Of a stretch of DNA of 64,000 nucleotides, positions 1-40,925 are shown piece after piece. The notes beneath the pieces are model-generated. The model worked only from the letters and a program-made list of their open reading frames with translations, did no database searches and was not told the origin of the DNA. Location of the stretch: assembly GCF_964340395.1 (NCBI RefSeq), contig NC_135555.1:7707431-7771430 (forward strand), written 5' to 3'. The translations under genes were made by a program, and so were the position numbers. The DNA is from Glandiceps talaboti. Taxonomy: Eukaryota > Hemichordata > Enteropneusta > Spengelidae. Every line of letters begins with the position of its first letter. The first letter of the stretch is position 1.

Positions 1-2200
1 AGACACAGGATAGTTTATTTGAGAGACTTCTAACTGTTCAACATGCCACCATATAACCTGGTTCCTGGGTAAGATTTAAAAAACATCTTAGTGGTCTTTC
101 ACCTTTGTTAAGCTTCTTACATGTAATACTGTAGAGTAGTATGATGTAGTTAAAAAGTATGTCACAATATCCTCTTTCAATTCCCCTAGGATGCGAAACA
201 AAAAACTTTTTTTTTCTTGGCCTTAGGAGTATGCAAATAATCTTGGCCTTAGGAGTATGCAAATAAAAAAATAAATAAATAAAGCAAATCGAGAAATAAA
301 ATGGTTTCTGTTTCACTGTCTGATCTCTACTAGTCTGGATGACCAGACTGGTTTCTAACCCAAACCAGGCTGGTCAAATTCCCTCAATCAGCACACATTC
401 CTGGACTCCCTCCTACAGCGTTCATATAAACATGATTATGTTGTCGCATCCCCACGTCATTTAGTTTAACAGGACTGGCTCTGGAGTCCTGGTTGGACAT
501 TGGACATCGTCAAATACAACTGTACCAAATTAATATTTAATGAGCGGTGACGACAGCCTGTTATTTTACAAGTGACATACACTTTTAGTGCTTCGCTTAC
601 TATAAGGTTGAACCATAATTAACACTCTTCGCCAGGGCCTTGACTATACTGTGAGTTGTAGCATGGAAGTATACGTCTATGGTCGTAGTGATACTGTATA
701 GGAACTAGACTAGATCTCTACCAAAAGGTTTATCTAATTATTATTCAGTGTGTGAAAATTTACAATAATTGGATAGCAGTCTGACAACTTTTAAGACAGA
801 TTGTGCCATTTGTTACTTTCTAATGAGTTCCCCAGGGTGAAATGTATTATTCATACAATGGCATTTCATTCCACCCATGAGTGTGGATAATTTATAAAGC
901 CAGGGACAGGTATGAAAACAAATATGATCTCTTCTGAGAACATCTGAAAACATTGCTTGTAAAAAAGGATGATTGAGTCACAAAATAACCTAGTCGAAGT
1001 CTTAGATTAATACCTATGTAGATTTCATCTGAATCATTTTGTGTGTATTTATCCAATTGCGGTCGTTTTCCTGACAATATCACAATTTGTTACTGTACAT
1101 TGTAAATGAGGTACAGAACAAAACCAGTCATATTTGCTTTCATTTATTGATTATGGTTCTGATATTTGAGTTAATATAAAGTATGTTTATGTGTGCAATA
1201 TTAAAGTGTGTGCATAAAATATTCCATAATTGGAATTGGACAAATCTCAAATGATGTAATACACAAATATACATTAGAACAAACAAAATTGCATGTGAGC
1301 GATCATGTCATTGAATAATGCTTTTCAGCATGAAAGCAAAATTTGGTTAACAGCATGTTAAGAAAAACAATCTTGACTGCATTTTGCTGTATAAATCCAA
1401 AGAATTTCATCAGCTTGGTTTCATGATATATTATATTAAAGCATATGACCCCATTAACACCTGATGAAAACATTCAGTCCACTTTCTTTGAAGAAGTCAA
1501 TCGAGTCTAGATGAAATATTTAGACAAGGTAACATTTCCTGCTTGTGATAAAATAACCTTTATATAAATTTTGGTGTAATTTAAACTTAGAAATTCTAAA
1601 ATAAGTCATTTTGTATAAAGACTTTTCTAATTCTGAAATATTCATTTCATACATGATTCGGATTTTAATATTTAATACACACATTTCAATGACAATATGT
1701 GATATAATTTAAAATTTATATGAGACTGTATGGCATTACTTTAAGTTGTGTGCTAATGATTAATATGTGAGTGTCATATATAGTATGCATGCAGTTTTGC
1801 CGCAATTCATAATATTAGAGACGTTTTTTACTGCCGACCCTAAACTTTTTTTTATGTTTTCGAGAAAAAAATAGTAAAATTGCAAAATTTGTGAAGTCTC
1901 ATGAGAAATAGTGGATGTGGAAACTGACATCAACTTAAAAAGACTTGAATATAATACTGTTCTTCCAATCTGTGATGGCTGTACATCTGATAGGAAGAAA
2001 TAATCAACACAGAGACCATTTGGAAAAACAATGGAAAATCAGACTCTCACACATAAAAAAATATATACTAAAATAAAATAAAAAATCTACCTACCCTACC
2101 TATTCTAAAATTGAGTGTAATCAGAACCACACAGTATTTATTTTTAGGCCTAACACATCGTGGAGAGAATATTTTAAACCCAAATAGTAGTATGATATTT

Positions 2201-2649
2201 GTTTCCATGGTAACAGAGATTGTATACTGTTCATAAATCTGAATATTTGAGTGTTAGCATCAAATTTATTTTACTTATGTTTATTTCATGGACAAGTGTT
2301 GCCATGGTAACAGTGGAGTCCCATGTGAACCCTCCAGTGATTCAGATGATAATCTGATTTCCTGCACAGCTGTAGCTGCAAGCAGTGTAATCAAAAGTCA
2401 TACTATACACAGAATAATTCTTCATAAGGGTGACTGCAAGCAAGGCTCTGCTGGCCAGGCACTCAAACATGGTTATGGCAGAATATGAAAAGTTATACGT
2501 TATTGAAGGATACATCACTAATTGATTAGAAATATGACCATTTTTTGTGAGGAATACACTTAAGTTTAGGTCTCAGTCAAAGATCTATAGAAAACCCCTA
2601 GATTGATATGTCCTTTGTGAAATGTAGTTTGAAGTGTTACCATGGCAAC
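2201..2649. promoter_or_regulatory. Cluster of RFX X-box-like motifs
   Basis: GTTGCCATGGTAAC at 2298-2311 and GTTACCATGGCAAC at 2636-2649 both fit the RFX X-box form GTNRCC-N(0-3)-RGYAAC perfectly. GTTTCCATGGTAAC at 2201-2214 is one base off. The same core recurs weakly near 2819 and 3860. They may be enhancers or remnants of a palindromic repeat. Confidence 0.35.
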
Positions 2650-4019
2650 TGACATCTGCACATCAGCATGAAATTGATCATTTTAAGATGCTGTGTAAAT
2701 GATACATTGTAGCATTCACGTAGCACTGTGTTAGTAGCAATCTTTGTATGTTGTTACAATCATATAACATGTTGAGTGTATGTAGTGCCTTGTAAAACAT
2801 GATCCCTAATCAAGTATAACCATGGTAAATGTAGTATAGCATAGTTTCTTTGATTGTATGAATGTGTTTATATTAATGGCTGGACCCACTTGGCCAGTCA
2901 GAAGCCCAGATTTGCAGTAACTTAACTGGACACATAACCCACTCGTACTCAAAAATGACGTTATATTCTTTTTCATGCAATAAATTATACAAAACTTTTC
3001 AAATATTTTAAGGAAGAGTTTATTCCAGCAGAAGCTCTAAAGATACAGAAAATGTCAACAAGGCAAACAGCTTGTCAATAATCTGTTTGAAGCACTAAAA
3101 ATCAGATGGAATTGTCATGTTTGAGTTTGTTGAATAGTTTCAAGCATTACCATAATACCTTATAACCATATGCAAGGAATAGGCAGCGTTTCAAATTCAT
3201 GTTGCTATCCATCTTCGATATGCTTCCCTGGTGTGCCTCAGACAGTGGTGTTAGAAATCATCCATTTGGTATGTCAATTACACACATTATAAAGACATTG
3301 TCCTATTCAATTTTCATGATCAAATTAAGTTCTTGCAAATCATTGATGATTTCCTTGGACTGATTTTGTTATTGACAACAGCATAATTTTGATATGAAAA
3401 ACATGCAAAATATCATACAACATTTGAAACTCTTATAGCCAAAAAAATCAAACCTTTTCGACAAAATGAGCAAACGTTTATTTTTCAACCAATCATGCCA
3501 TTAAATATAAATAAGTTAGTGAACCCATTATGTGCCAGAATTCAGGGGTGGCACCTCCTTATATGACACCTCGCCAAAACTTACTGCAGTACTCACTATC
3601 TATTATAATGTCACTGCACTGTTTACAGTCAATGTAATACATATTATATATATAAATGTCTTTGTACAAATTGCCTCAATAATATTGTGTGTTTTGTTCC
3701 ATGTAGTGAATGCATATCACAAATGTAGTGTATATATTTGTTATCAAATGTAAGACACAAAAAAATTATTGAAACAGATGACGGTGTCACAGGGTTAATT
3801 TGAATGTAATAAATGTCTGTAAGGCTGACCCTATTTTTTAATGTATCTTATTACTTTGTCATGGCAACTATGGGTTGGTCAGTCGATTTAAAAAAAAAAG
3901 GGAAAAAATAAAAAATCATCTTCTTCATGTTTCTCTGCTTCTCCTTTTCCTCCTCTCTATCTTCTTTTTATTGGATTCCTGGTAACAAACCCTTTCCCAC
4001 ATATGTTGTTGTGTCTTTT

Positions 4020-4262
4020 TATAAAGAGTAGTTAATACTGAGTAACTATCAGCCAGTGTGTTAACATTTCTCATCAGTAGCTATTTTGAATGTAATCATT
4101 TCAATGTTTGTTTAGGTTTACGCTGTCTTTGTATTTCATGTATATCAGTTATAAGGAGTGTATTTTCGTCTTTTTTGTTGACGAGGCTGAAGACAATTTT
4201 CTTTGATTTATATGCAGACAATAAAGTTATTGAATTGAATTGAAATGAATTGAATTTAACCA
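4020..4262 (+). mobile_element. LINE/SINE-like 3' end with TTGAA tail
   Basis: The sequence ends with ACAATAAAGTTATTGAATTG followed by an imperfect pentamer run (TTGAA/TGAAT) to 4257. A short AATAAA-bearing 3' end followed by a microsatellite tail is typical of non-LTR retroposons. A similar tail lies at 40320-40402. No reverse transcriptase was seen. Confidence 0.35.
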
Positions 4263-4888
4263 CATTTGAGCTGTTGTTAATATTAGCAAGACATCAATCA
4301 TTGATAACTAATGTTGATTGAGTGACAGTCTGGATTTCTTAAAATAGTCTTTTTTCTGCAGTCTTGATTTCTAAAGACATCCGACTGTCAGGATACATTA
4401 AAACACAAAAAAGATATAATGTATTTACAGCAATGATTTCACGAGAGATATATGGAACCATGATTCTATCACGAGGTTTCATCATTGCATCAGTTTATTA
4501 GTTTGTTCGTTTGTTGAGATTTACTAGAATATATATAGAGAGAAATATGTACTGCTGATTTAAAAAAATATTGAATGCATATACATGACCTGGAATTGTT
4601 TAGTCTGTGAGACTGTCGTTGTCATGACAACTGGTTGAGTGACCTTCTAGCAATGAATGTGAACTGTTTTCATTTTTAATGTGTAAATGGAGTAGTATAT
4701 ATAATTCATCATTTTTGATGAACATATTGCATTTTTTATTTGGTTATATATAGATTATGTATTAATAACATCTGTAAGATATTGAATTCCCAGTGTTTGA
4801 CTCTGCATTATGTATGTATTCAATACTTTTCTGTATGTAGTAGATGCTATGCTGTTGTTACCATAGATTTCCTCTGTTTGTTCTGTAG

Positions 4889-32531
<27,643 letters not shown>

Positions 32532-34799
32532 CGGGTAACTCACTCAGCAGATGAACATACCAAGTCACCCAGCAGATGAACAAGATGTTTCTATAGTCAA
32601 CAAAACATAAAAACCTACCAGGATAAAAGAGGGAACAGCCATCCCAGTTTGTACATGGCTCTCTTTTATTCAATTATTCATTCCTTCATTACTACATTCT
32701 TTCATTCTTCAGATGTTTTACTTCAAGTAATTATGGATGTGTGTGTACATACATCATTGTATAATTATATTATCGGTACTTGAACAATGTAAATGATAGA
32801 GACTGTATAGTTACCAAGTTACAATTGCTACAACTACATCTTTAATACCTACATTATATGTGTAGATGGTCAAACTCATGTTTACTTGCATGTATATGAT
32901 GTCAAACTTTACCCGAATTATTGTTTTGTACTTTTGGAAGTGATATTCAAACTAAGTTTTACTGTGTTTTGTACTTTTTGGTGAACACTGTATTTGTCAC
33001 AAGTGGCCGTCCAAGTCTTTATGTATACTATATACCATGGCTGATTTGTCCAATGCAAAGAGTATTATTTATCCATGATGATCAAACTTACACAGTCATG
33101 TATTGTTGTAGTGCTGTGACTGATAGAATGCAATATTCAAGCTCATAGTGTAAGTATTCATATATATTTTGCACTGTGCAATCTTTATAAAGATTTTTAA
33201 ACAATTTATTTTCTTCCCAAGCAAAAGACCAAAGTGAAAGTATTACCTGATTGTTTTAATATACCTAAAATATGTAAATGTTATAGTTGTGGCAGTGAAG
33301 TGACTAAAATGTACTTATTTTCATATTTGGTGCTTTAATTATTGTTGTCACTTGAAAAGTGAATTCCAAAATTAGTTATTTTTCACGGGTAATGCTTATA
33401 TTGATGGGAAATCCACAAGGTAGGTCAGACTGACCTTTAACCTCTGAGGTATCCCATGATGCACTTTGTCATGTAGCTGAGATGGTCATTGCATTGCTGC
33501 TCCAGGGTATACATGTAGTGGATTTGTTGATTAGTCAGTGTAGATAGAACTTAGATAATTAAAGTGTTGGCTAACAATGCCATGTGTTTACTCTCTATAC
33601 AAGATTTCAAAAATGGACCAATATAACCATTACTGACTAATCAGTGAGTTACAGGGTACTGGGGAGGAGGTGGGGGGACCACACAAAAAACAGATTTCTA
33701 AAGCAGACCTTATGTAGAATATAGAAAACAGATTCGTTTGGTTATCTTGCCAAGTTACTTAGCTGCAACAATGTACTTAATATATACAGTGTACTTACAT
33801 TTGTAATCTGACTGTGCTAACAAGTTCAAATTTGTAAAAAGAAAAAAAATTAATGCTGTACTTTTTAAAATCATAGACACTTTCTGTGTAATATATTCTA
33901 ATCTGCACACATTATGTACATGACAGACTTCAGCTTCTGCTTGATACTGTCTGAACACCTTGTGGTTATCACGTACAGGTCAGTCTGTTGATAAGCATAA
34001 AGACAGACTGTGATATGTATAAATGTAAAAGTGATTTAGCCACGAATTCAAAGGTCAGATGTAGACAAACTAATAAATTGTAAAACTTGAATGTATATTA
34101 TATGCCATTGTTTGTCACAAAACCTGTTAGGTAGTGTCTATGTTTGTTGGCACACAATGTGTAGTTGTGGAAACATGTACAAAGTTTGGTTTAGAAACGT
34201 GAATATTACTATTAGCCAGTAGACTTGTAATGTTCACTATAAATTATAATAGACCTGTTGCCAGTTTCAAGATGCTTTGCATGTCTCTCCATACAATGCC
34301 ATGTATTGTGTACATGCTGAGGGGTTTGCACACGCTACTCAGGGGGATGGTTGTCACATGACAGTACCCTGTGTTCATCCGTAAAATCTCTCTCTGTCAT
34401 TGATGGTGTTTAGTCTTTGTTCTATAAAATCACTCATAATCAAAGAGGGCAACATGTCTTTCCATCATTTCCTGATGAAAATGTTATTTCAAACGTAATC
34501 AAGACAAAAACATGACTAAATGTAACATCTTAAGTGTCATCCTCTAGTGCAATGCATCTTGGAACCAGAAAATCAACTATTGCAATATTTACAGCCTACA
34601 GTTTTGTCAAGCTTTCTAGCAAAGTCACTGAACTAGGTAGATATTGGTGTACTTGAACTCTAGGGTGTTAGGCATATTGTGGTGTTACTGTCCATATAGT
34701 AACATAAAGAGAAAAGACCATGAAATAAAATCATGATTTGACAAAGTACCCTGATTAATGTTATTTTCATTTCACTCTTTGTGTACTGATGATAGGCGG

Positions 34800-35070
34800 A
34801 AATGTTCAAAATGAGATACTTAGTAGTGGACGTTTGTACATAAACTTTGTGATTTGTAATTAAATTGAGAAAATTAGTGCTGGATGTTTGTGTGTACACT
34901 TTGTGAGTTGTAACATGAGGTACTTAGTACTGGACGTTTATACATATATTTTGTGATTTGTAAAATGAGATACTTAGTGCTGGACGTTTGTACATGAACT
35001 TGGTGATTTGCAACATTAGGCCATAGTACTTAGTACTGAACGTTTATACCTACACTTTGTGATTTGTAAA
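34800..35070 (+). repeat. ~55-bp tandem repeat, about five copies
   Basis: Unit GATACTTAGTGCTGGACGTT plus TGTACATAAACTTTGTGATT, moderately diverged. Confidence 0.75.
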
Positions 35071-37599
35071 GTTGTATTGGTGTTGTTTTCCTTGATATGA
35101 TGATGTAACAAGTGGGTACAGTAAACATGTAAAGTGTACAGTGTGATAGTATCGTTCATTAGAAATACAGAATGATATAAAATTGTAAGATTTCCTAGTA
35201 AAATATATGTTATCCATATTCTTTTGAATTCTGTTTCCAAGGAAACACAAATTACTACTGATGTTACAGAACGCTTGACCTTACATTAGTAAAAGTGTCC
35301 AAAACTTGATGTATTTAAAAGCACTCTTGTTTTTTTAATTCACGTAAACTTGAAATGTTTGACTTTCTTTCTAATGTAATTTAATTTCCCTTAAATAAAT
35401 TCCAAATCCATAATTTATATGCATTACTATTTGATGAGTAAAAAAAAATAATCCAAACCAAGTTCATCCTTTTTATTTTCTGTTTTAAAAGTGTAAAATC
35501 CAAAGAAGATGCTTTATTTCAATATTGATTTTAATTATCAATGTCACGAAACATACATTAGACTTCATGGTAGTCTGTGAGATAGTTGGAGCATCTTCGC
35601 CATTATTGCTGGTTCTTACATCGTGTCGCATACAATATGCAGGTAACTAATAATCACCATCTGCTCTTTCATTGGTGGAGACGATCTGACGATTAACCAT
35701 AAAGAATTGTGGGAACGTACATACATGTATATATATAGTTTTACATGCAAATGGCATATACATAGTTTAATATGGCAAATCCAAGATGGCAGCTATTGGG
35801 TATCTACAGTCTCACATGAACTCCTAGGTCACATGATGACCCAGTGTCAGCATACACCACCTCTCAGTTTACCCCTCTCAAAAACAAAATGGCGCCGAGG
35901 TTGGAATGACACAATTTATCATACAGTCTAAATTCAAGTTTTATTCCAAAAACTAATATTACAATGGCAATATCAAATTAAGTGCATTTTCAAAGTATTT
36001 TTTTGATGTAACACTGTAAATGCTAGTATTCTGCATAATGATGTCATGTTTTGTTTTGTACTGAATGATGTACTTATTATAAATAAAAATGTAGGTATTT
36101 ATTTTATTCTATGCACATTGATTTATTTATGACACCTGTTACAAACATGTAATATAATATTAATATTCTTAATTTTAAAAAAAACTATAAAAGTTATTTT
36201 ATGACTAGTTTCTGAAAAGATTTACTTCAAAAATAGCTTTCAGTAAGTTTTCTTTAAGTTTATTTTGTTTTGTTTTGTTCTTAAGTTGTCATGTTGAAAT
36301 ACTTTGCCATCCATCCATCTGTCTGGTTGACTGTATTATATTATGGACTAGGTTTTTAAATACCCCTTCAACTTTAAAGGTTTCACAACTGAAATATTCT
36401 TATGTAGTATTTTCTGTTCAAATATTTTATTAAAGATCATTCATTTCGTTGCAAGTTCTGGACTTTCTATACGGTCACATTTTTTATTGCCACGAATATG
36501 ACATAAGCGTTCCTGGCATTCTCGACTGTGGAGTCACGGCACATCACTTTCAGTTCACTCTCTAAATGTTTGTACAGGACAGAGTGCTGTGGTGAAAACA
36601 AACTTATCTGTGATAAAAGTCATCTAAGTCTGATACAACCCGCGAAAAAACAACAGTGTGTCTGCTTGAATGAAGTGAGCTACAGAAAGATTTCATGCAA
36701 TGACAAAATTACAGGTAAAAACAATACAACTGATACATAAATAACACAGGTGCCTATGATGTAGATCCAGGCAATGTTTTTATCTGTTTGTTTATATATG
36801 TGGAAGTTATAATGTAACACTAACAGTTGTACTTAACTGTTTTACCATGTAGCATTCTACCAGTAAACAGAGTTAGCGGCTCCTGACTCCTGTGACGTTT
36901 ATATTTTGATAGGTTTATCAAAGCTAATTATATTCTACGTCTTTGCATGAAACTTGTCTCATATCCTGCTTACCACGAGCAGGCAGGCGAACACACCAGT
37001 AATTTTTCGCTGGTTGTATCTACGGTATATTTCTATTGTAGAGCATTGTTCTTACTTCTAGTCAGTCTTCTGCTACAATTATTAAAATAAAATAATGTTT
37101 GGGATACCAACAAAACCGAGGAGTTTGTCTCTTGCCATACCAAATTCAGAATCCTGGGTTCCTCTTTTAAATATGCACAACTATTTAAAAAAAGTAATAT
37201 CAAACGATTAATAAGATTAGCTGTTTTCTGTCGGTGGTTTATCTACTTTTAATTGTGACAGATATCCCTACAGTGCATTTGCTTTGTATTTATTATAACT
37301 TACAGTGATAACATGGCCTTTCTGTGTGTGTACTATTTTTCTGGTGTGTCAGTCTTTTTTCTGCTATCTTTCGTCTTTTAAATTTTTATAATATTGTAAT
37401 TATGAAAAAAGTAGACATAAATACATTATTTTGTGTCTTGATTCAACGATCATCAGACCGAGTTATCTGTGAGAACTTTATTTTAAATGAGAACTCACCA
37501 ATTGTCAAATTATTGTGTGTATATATATAGTGCCATGTGTCCTATGATTGGGCTTTATGACTTGGAAACAAAGTGTATTCTTTACTATGACTGGTATAC

Positions 37600-38200
37600 A
37601 GGGGCTGTATTCTACAATGCTTGTATTTGTAATACAATGTCTGTATTCTACAATACAGTGTGTTTGTTTGTTTGTGTGACTCTGGCTGTATCCTACAACT
37701 GAGTGTATTTGCAATACAGTAGCTGTATTCTATGGTATATTCTATTTGTAAGTGGGTGCATTCTGTTGTAAAGGGCATTTGAAATACAGTGGCTGTTTTC
37801 TACAATTTTTAGTGTATTTGTAATACAGTGGATGTATTCTACCATGCAGTGTATGATCTGTGATACAGTGACTGTATTCTACCATAGTGTTTCTGTAATA
37901 CAGTGACTATGTACTCTACAATATTGTGTTTGTAATATAGTGACTGTATTCTACAATAGTTTATTGTAATATGTTGGCTGTATTCTATCATAGTGTGTCT
38001 GTAATACAGTGACTGTATTCCACCAGTGTATCTGTAATACAGTGACTGTATTCTACCATAGTATATCTGTAATACAGTGACTGTATGTATTGTACAGTAT
38101 TGTATCTGTAATATAGTGACTGTATTCTACCATACAGTATATCTGTAATACAGTGACTGTATTCTACCATACAGCGTATTTGTAATACAGTAGCTGTCTG
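37600..38200 (+). repeat. ~30-bp tandem array (TGTAATACAGTGACTGTATT)
   Basis: About 18 diverged copies of TGTAATACAGTGACTGTATT plus CTACCATAG. Confidence 0.85.
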
Positions 38201-38631
38201 CATAGTGTTACCATTTATAGTACAGCATACATTGTAACTTCACATTTAAATGTTGAATTGCCGTCCAAATGAGCACAATTAATATTTCCCACTCTACATC
38301 AGTTGTTGTATGTGTGGTATTAGTAAAGCTAGCCATCCATCAATACATACGTGTGTGTAAATGTTGACACTGTTTGAACTCTATTCAAAATTTTCACTGC
38401 ATTGTAAAGTGTACGTATCGTATGGACTATAATAAAGACTTTAATAACACACAAACTTGTTTGTATTTATGTATTTATTTATTTATTTATTTACAAAAAA
38501 AGTTTCATGTTTAGTATGTTTGCCATATGAATAAAGTACACAGTAGTTGAAATGTATGGAATAGATAATATGTACAGAGCTGTTGCAGCATGGTTGAACA
38601 TTGAGATTGAGTCAAGTAGATATGCAGCATA

Positions 38632-38640
38632 GTTTTATTT
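38632..38640 (-). terminator. CDK10 polyadenylation signal candidate
   Basis: AATAAA on the minus strand, about 25 nt downstream of the CDK10 stop codon. Confidence 0.4.
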
Positions 38641-38662
38641 ACACAGATCAAAGCGAGATATT

Positions 38663-38783
38663 TTATTTCTTCTTTTTCCATGCTTGTGTACCAAACCCAC
38701 CAAAATCCAACTCTTGATATTGAGATGACCTAGGAGGAGCGAGACAAAGTTAGATACAGACAACAGTGTGTGTGGATGGATGG

Positions 38784-38815
<32 letters not shown>

Positions 38816-40889
38816 GGTTGTAGGGGTGTGGATGGATGGGTGTGTGTGGGGGGTGTAGGGGTGTGGATGGATGGGTGTGTGTGGATGGATGGATGAGTGT
38901 GGATGGGTGTGGATGGATGGGTGTGTGTGGATGGATAGGTGTGGATGGATGGGTGTATGTGTGTGGGAGGGGTGTAGATGGATGGGTGTGTGTGAGTGAG
39001 GGGGTCAAAATAGAGGAGACAATATGAAGGAGCGAGTGAGTCAAGTATTAAGAGAAGAGAGCTTGAGAGGGAGGAGGAGGGGGAATGAAAACTAGACAAA
39101 GAAAGCAAGAGAGAAGAAAACACTAGGCAGGTCTCAGACAACTAATTGTCTGAGGACAGGGAGAAGAGGGAATGGGAGAGAAATGTTGGGTGTATTTTCA
39201 AATCAACTCTATAAAGAGATAAGATTTACTAACCTTGCTTCTTTAGCTGATGTTGTAGATTTTCTTTTGTTTCTATGTTCTGGAAATGTTGGCATCAACT
39301 CAGGGTCTGAGGCTGTCAAAAGAAAACATGCCACAAAAATATCATATCTGAAAATAAATTCTTGTGTATGTTGCCTTGCTGGACAGATGTGGATAATATT
39401 GTATTTTATCAAATGGAAAGAGAAAACATACTACCCTAGCATACAACATGAGAAAGGGTGAAAATCTCTATTGAACAGCACTTTCAACAAATTGAAAAGT
39501 TGCACCATTCTTTGTACTTTACAAGAACACTGAATTTTCATGCCTCAACCAACATATCAGATAGGGTCAGTATCAGGGTTGATCAAATGACTACTGTGGT
39601 ATAACATGGTCTTTGGGTTGTATCACATGGCTGTTCTGTATATCAAATAGATGTTGGGCTTTATCACATGGCTATTCCATATATTAAATGAATATTGGGC
39701 TTTATCACATGGCTGTTCTGTATATACATTGGACCATATCAACTGGTTGTTGCATATTACACCATGCGGATTGTAGGCCATTTCACATTAAACTTACGGA
39801 ATGGTTGTTCTTTGAAGTAGGAACTTTCCAAACAGTCTTCAGCTGTAGCCCTGATAATAAATGAATCATAATTAGTTGTCATGGTGAGTCATGTTGTAAG
39901 TCACTATAAAAATAGTACAAAGTACATAGAGACAATGACATCATGATGAAGTAAGAGTAAATGAACACAACCAAACAAACACTTCGAGGTCTGATTTGAA
40001 ATACACATTGCTGATTTTGAGGTAATGGACAGTTGACGAAAGAAAAGTGTTTGAAGATGTAGAAATATTCACCTTTTCTTTGGGTCAAACACAAACAGAA
40101 AATTGAGCAATCTAAGTCCAGCTTCAGTTAACCACGGAAACTTGTGTTTCAGATTGTTGTATGGCTGTTTCTTTAAGTTGAATGATTCTAACAATGGTAG
40201 TTTAGAGAAACCCTGCAAAGAAAAACAAGATGACACTGTCAGTGTCACTATGTCTCCATAAATAACACATTAGATAACACATGTATATTTCCTTTTGTCC
40301 AATTTGTTTGAAAGTGTAATGTATTATTTATTTATTTATTTATTGTTTTGTTTTTTGTTATCTGATGAAATAAATTTCAATTCAATTCAATTCAATTCAA
40401 TAAAAATGATATTATTTGAATCTATAGCAACAATATTCAAATTTCAATAGTGAAATAAATATTTGAAATCACTACTACTTACAGGCCAGATGCTGTCATT
40501 TGGAGTTCCTAGTAATTCTACAATCATGTCAATTTGTTGTATTTCTGATCTGCCTGGCATCAAGGGTTTGTGTGCTAGTAGTTCACCAACAATACACCCT
40601 GCAGCCCTGGCAACACAAGTAAACAGTAAGGAAGGTGACAGATTTAGACAGATTCATCAACAATACATCCCGTAGTCATGGCAATAAATGAACAAAAAGT
40701 ACGATAAGGTGACATATTCTATATGACTGATTAAGACATAGCGCTGGTGTAATTCACAAATGATACATCCTGTAGTCATGACTACATACTGGATGGTGTC
40801 CTCTACAGACTGATGCAAATATTCTGTTCATCTGATTCAGACATTCAGTTCTGGTGGTACAGTAATTTTCAAAGCCTGTCTTATCTTTA

Positions 40890-40925
<36 letters not shown>

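Larger units (their letters stand above)
1..4888. other. AT-rich stretch without a supported gene
   Basis: No exon with paired splice sites and matching phase was found here. It may be an intron or 5' flank of the large plus-strand gene, or the 3' flank of an upstream gene. It holds a 26-bp direct duplication (about 213-265), palindromic X-box-like motifs (2201-2649) and a retroposon-like 3' tail (4190-4260). Confidence 0.5.
32532..38450 (+). other. Probable long 3' UTR or flank of the large gene
   Basis: No coding exon was found. A possible last polyadenylation signal (CTATAATAAAGACTTTAATA) lies near 38430, about 200 bp before the converging CDK10 3' end. Other AATAAA motifs occur near 34070 and 36080. 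It contains two tandem arrays (listed). The true end of the transcript is unknown. Confidence 0.35.

Noticed and set aside
2288-2488. 66-codon frame starting at a MDKCC codon run
   Set aside because: No matching splice sites or phase to the downstream gene, and no recognised domain; could be a last exon of an upstream gene but unsupported.
3011-3083. Coding-like EEFIPAEALKIQKMST segment ending in a stop
   Set aside because: Weak acceptor and too short to support as an exon.
38635-39141. Pro/Thr/His-rich minus-strand frame
   Set aside because: Translation of the GGATGGGTGTGT simple repeat; only its last part overlaps the genuine CDK10 exon 10.
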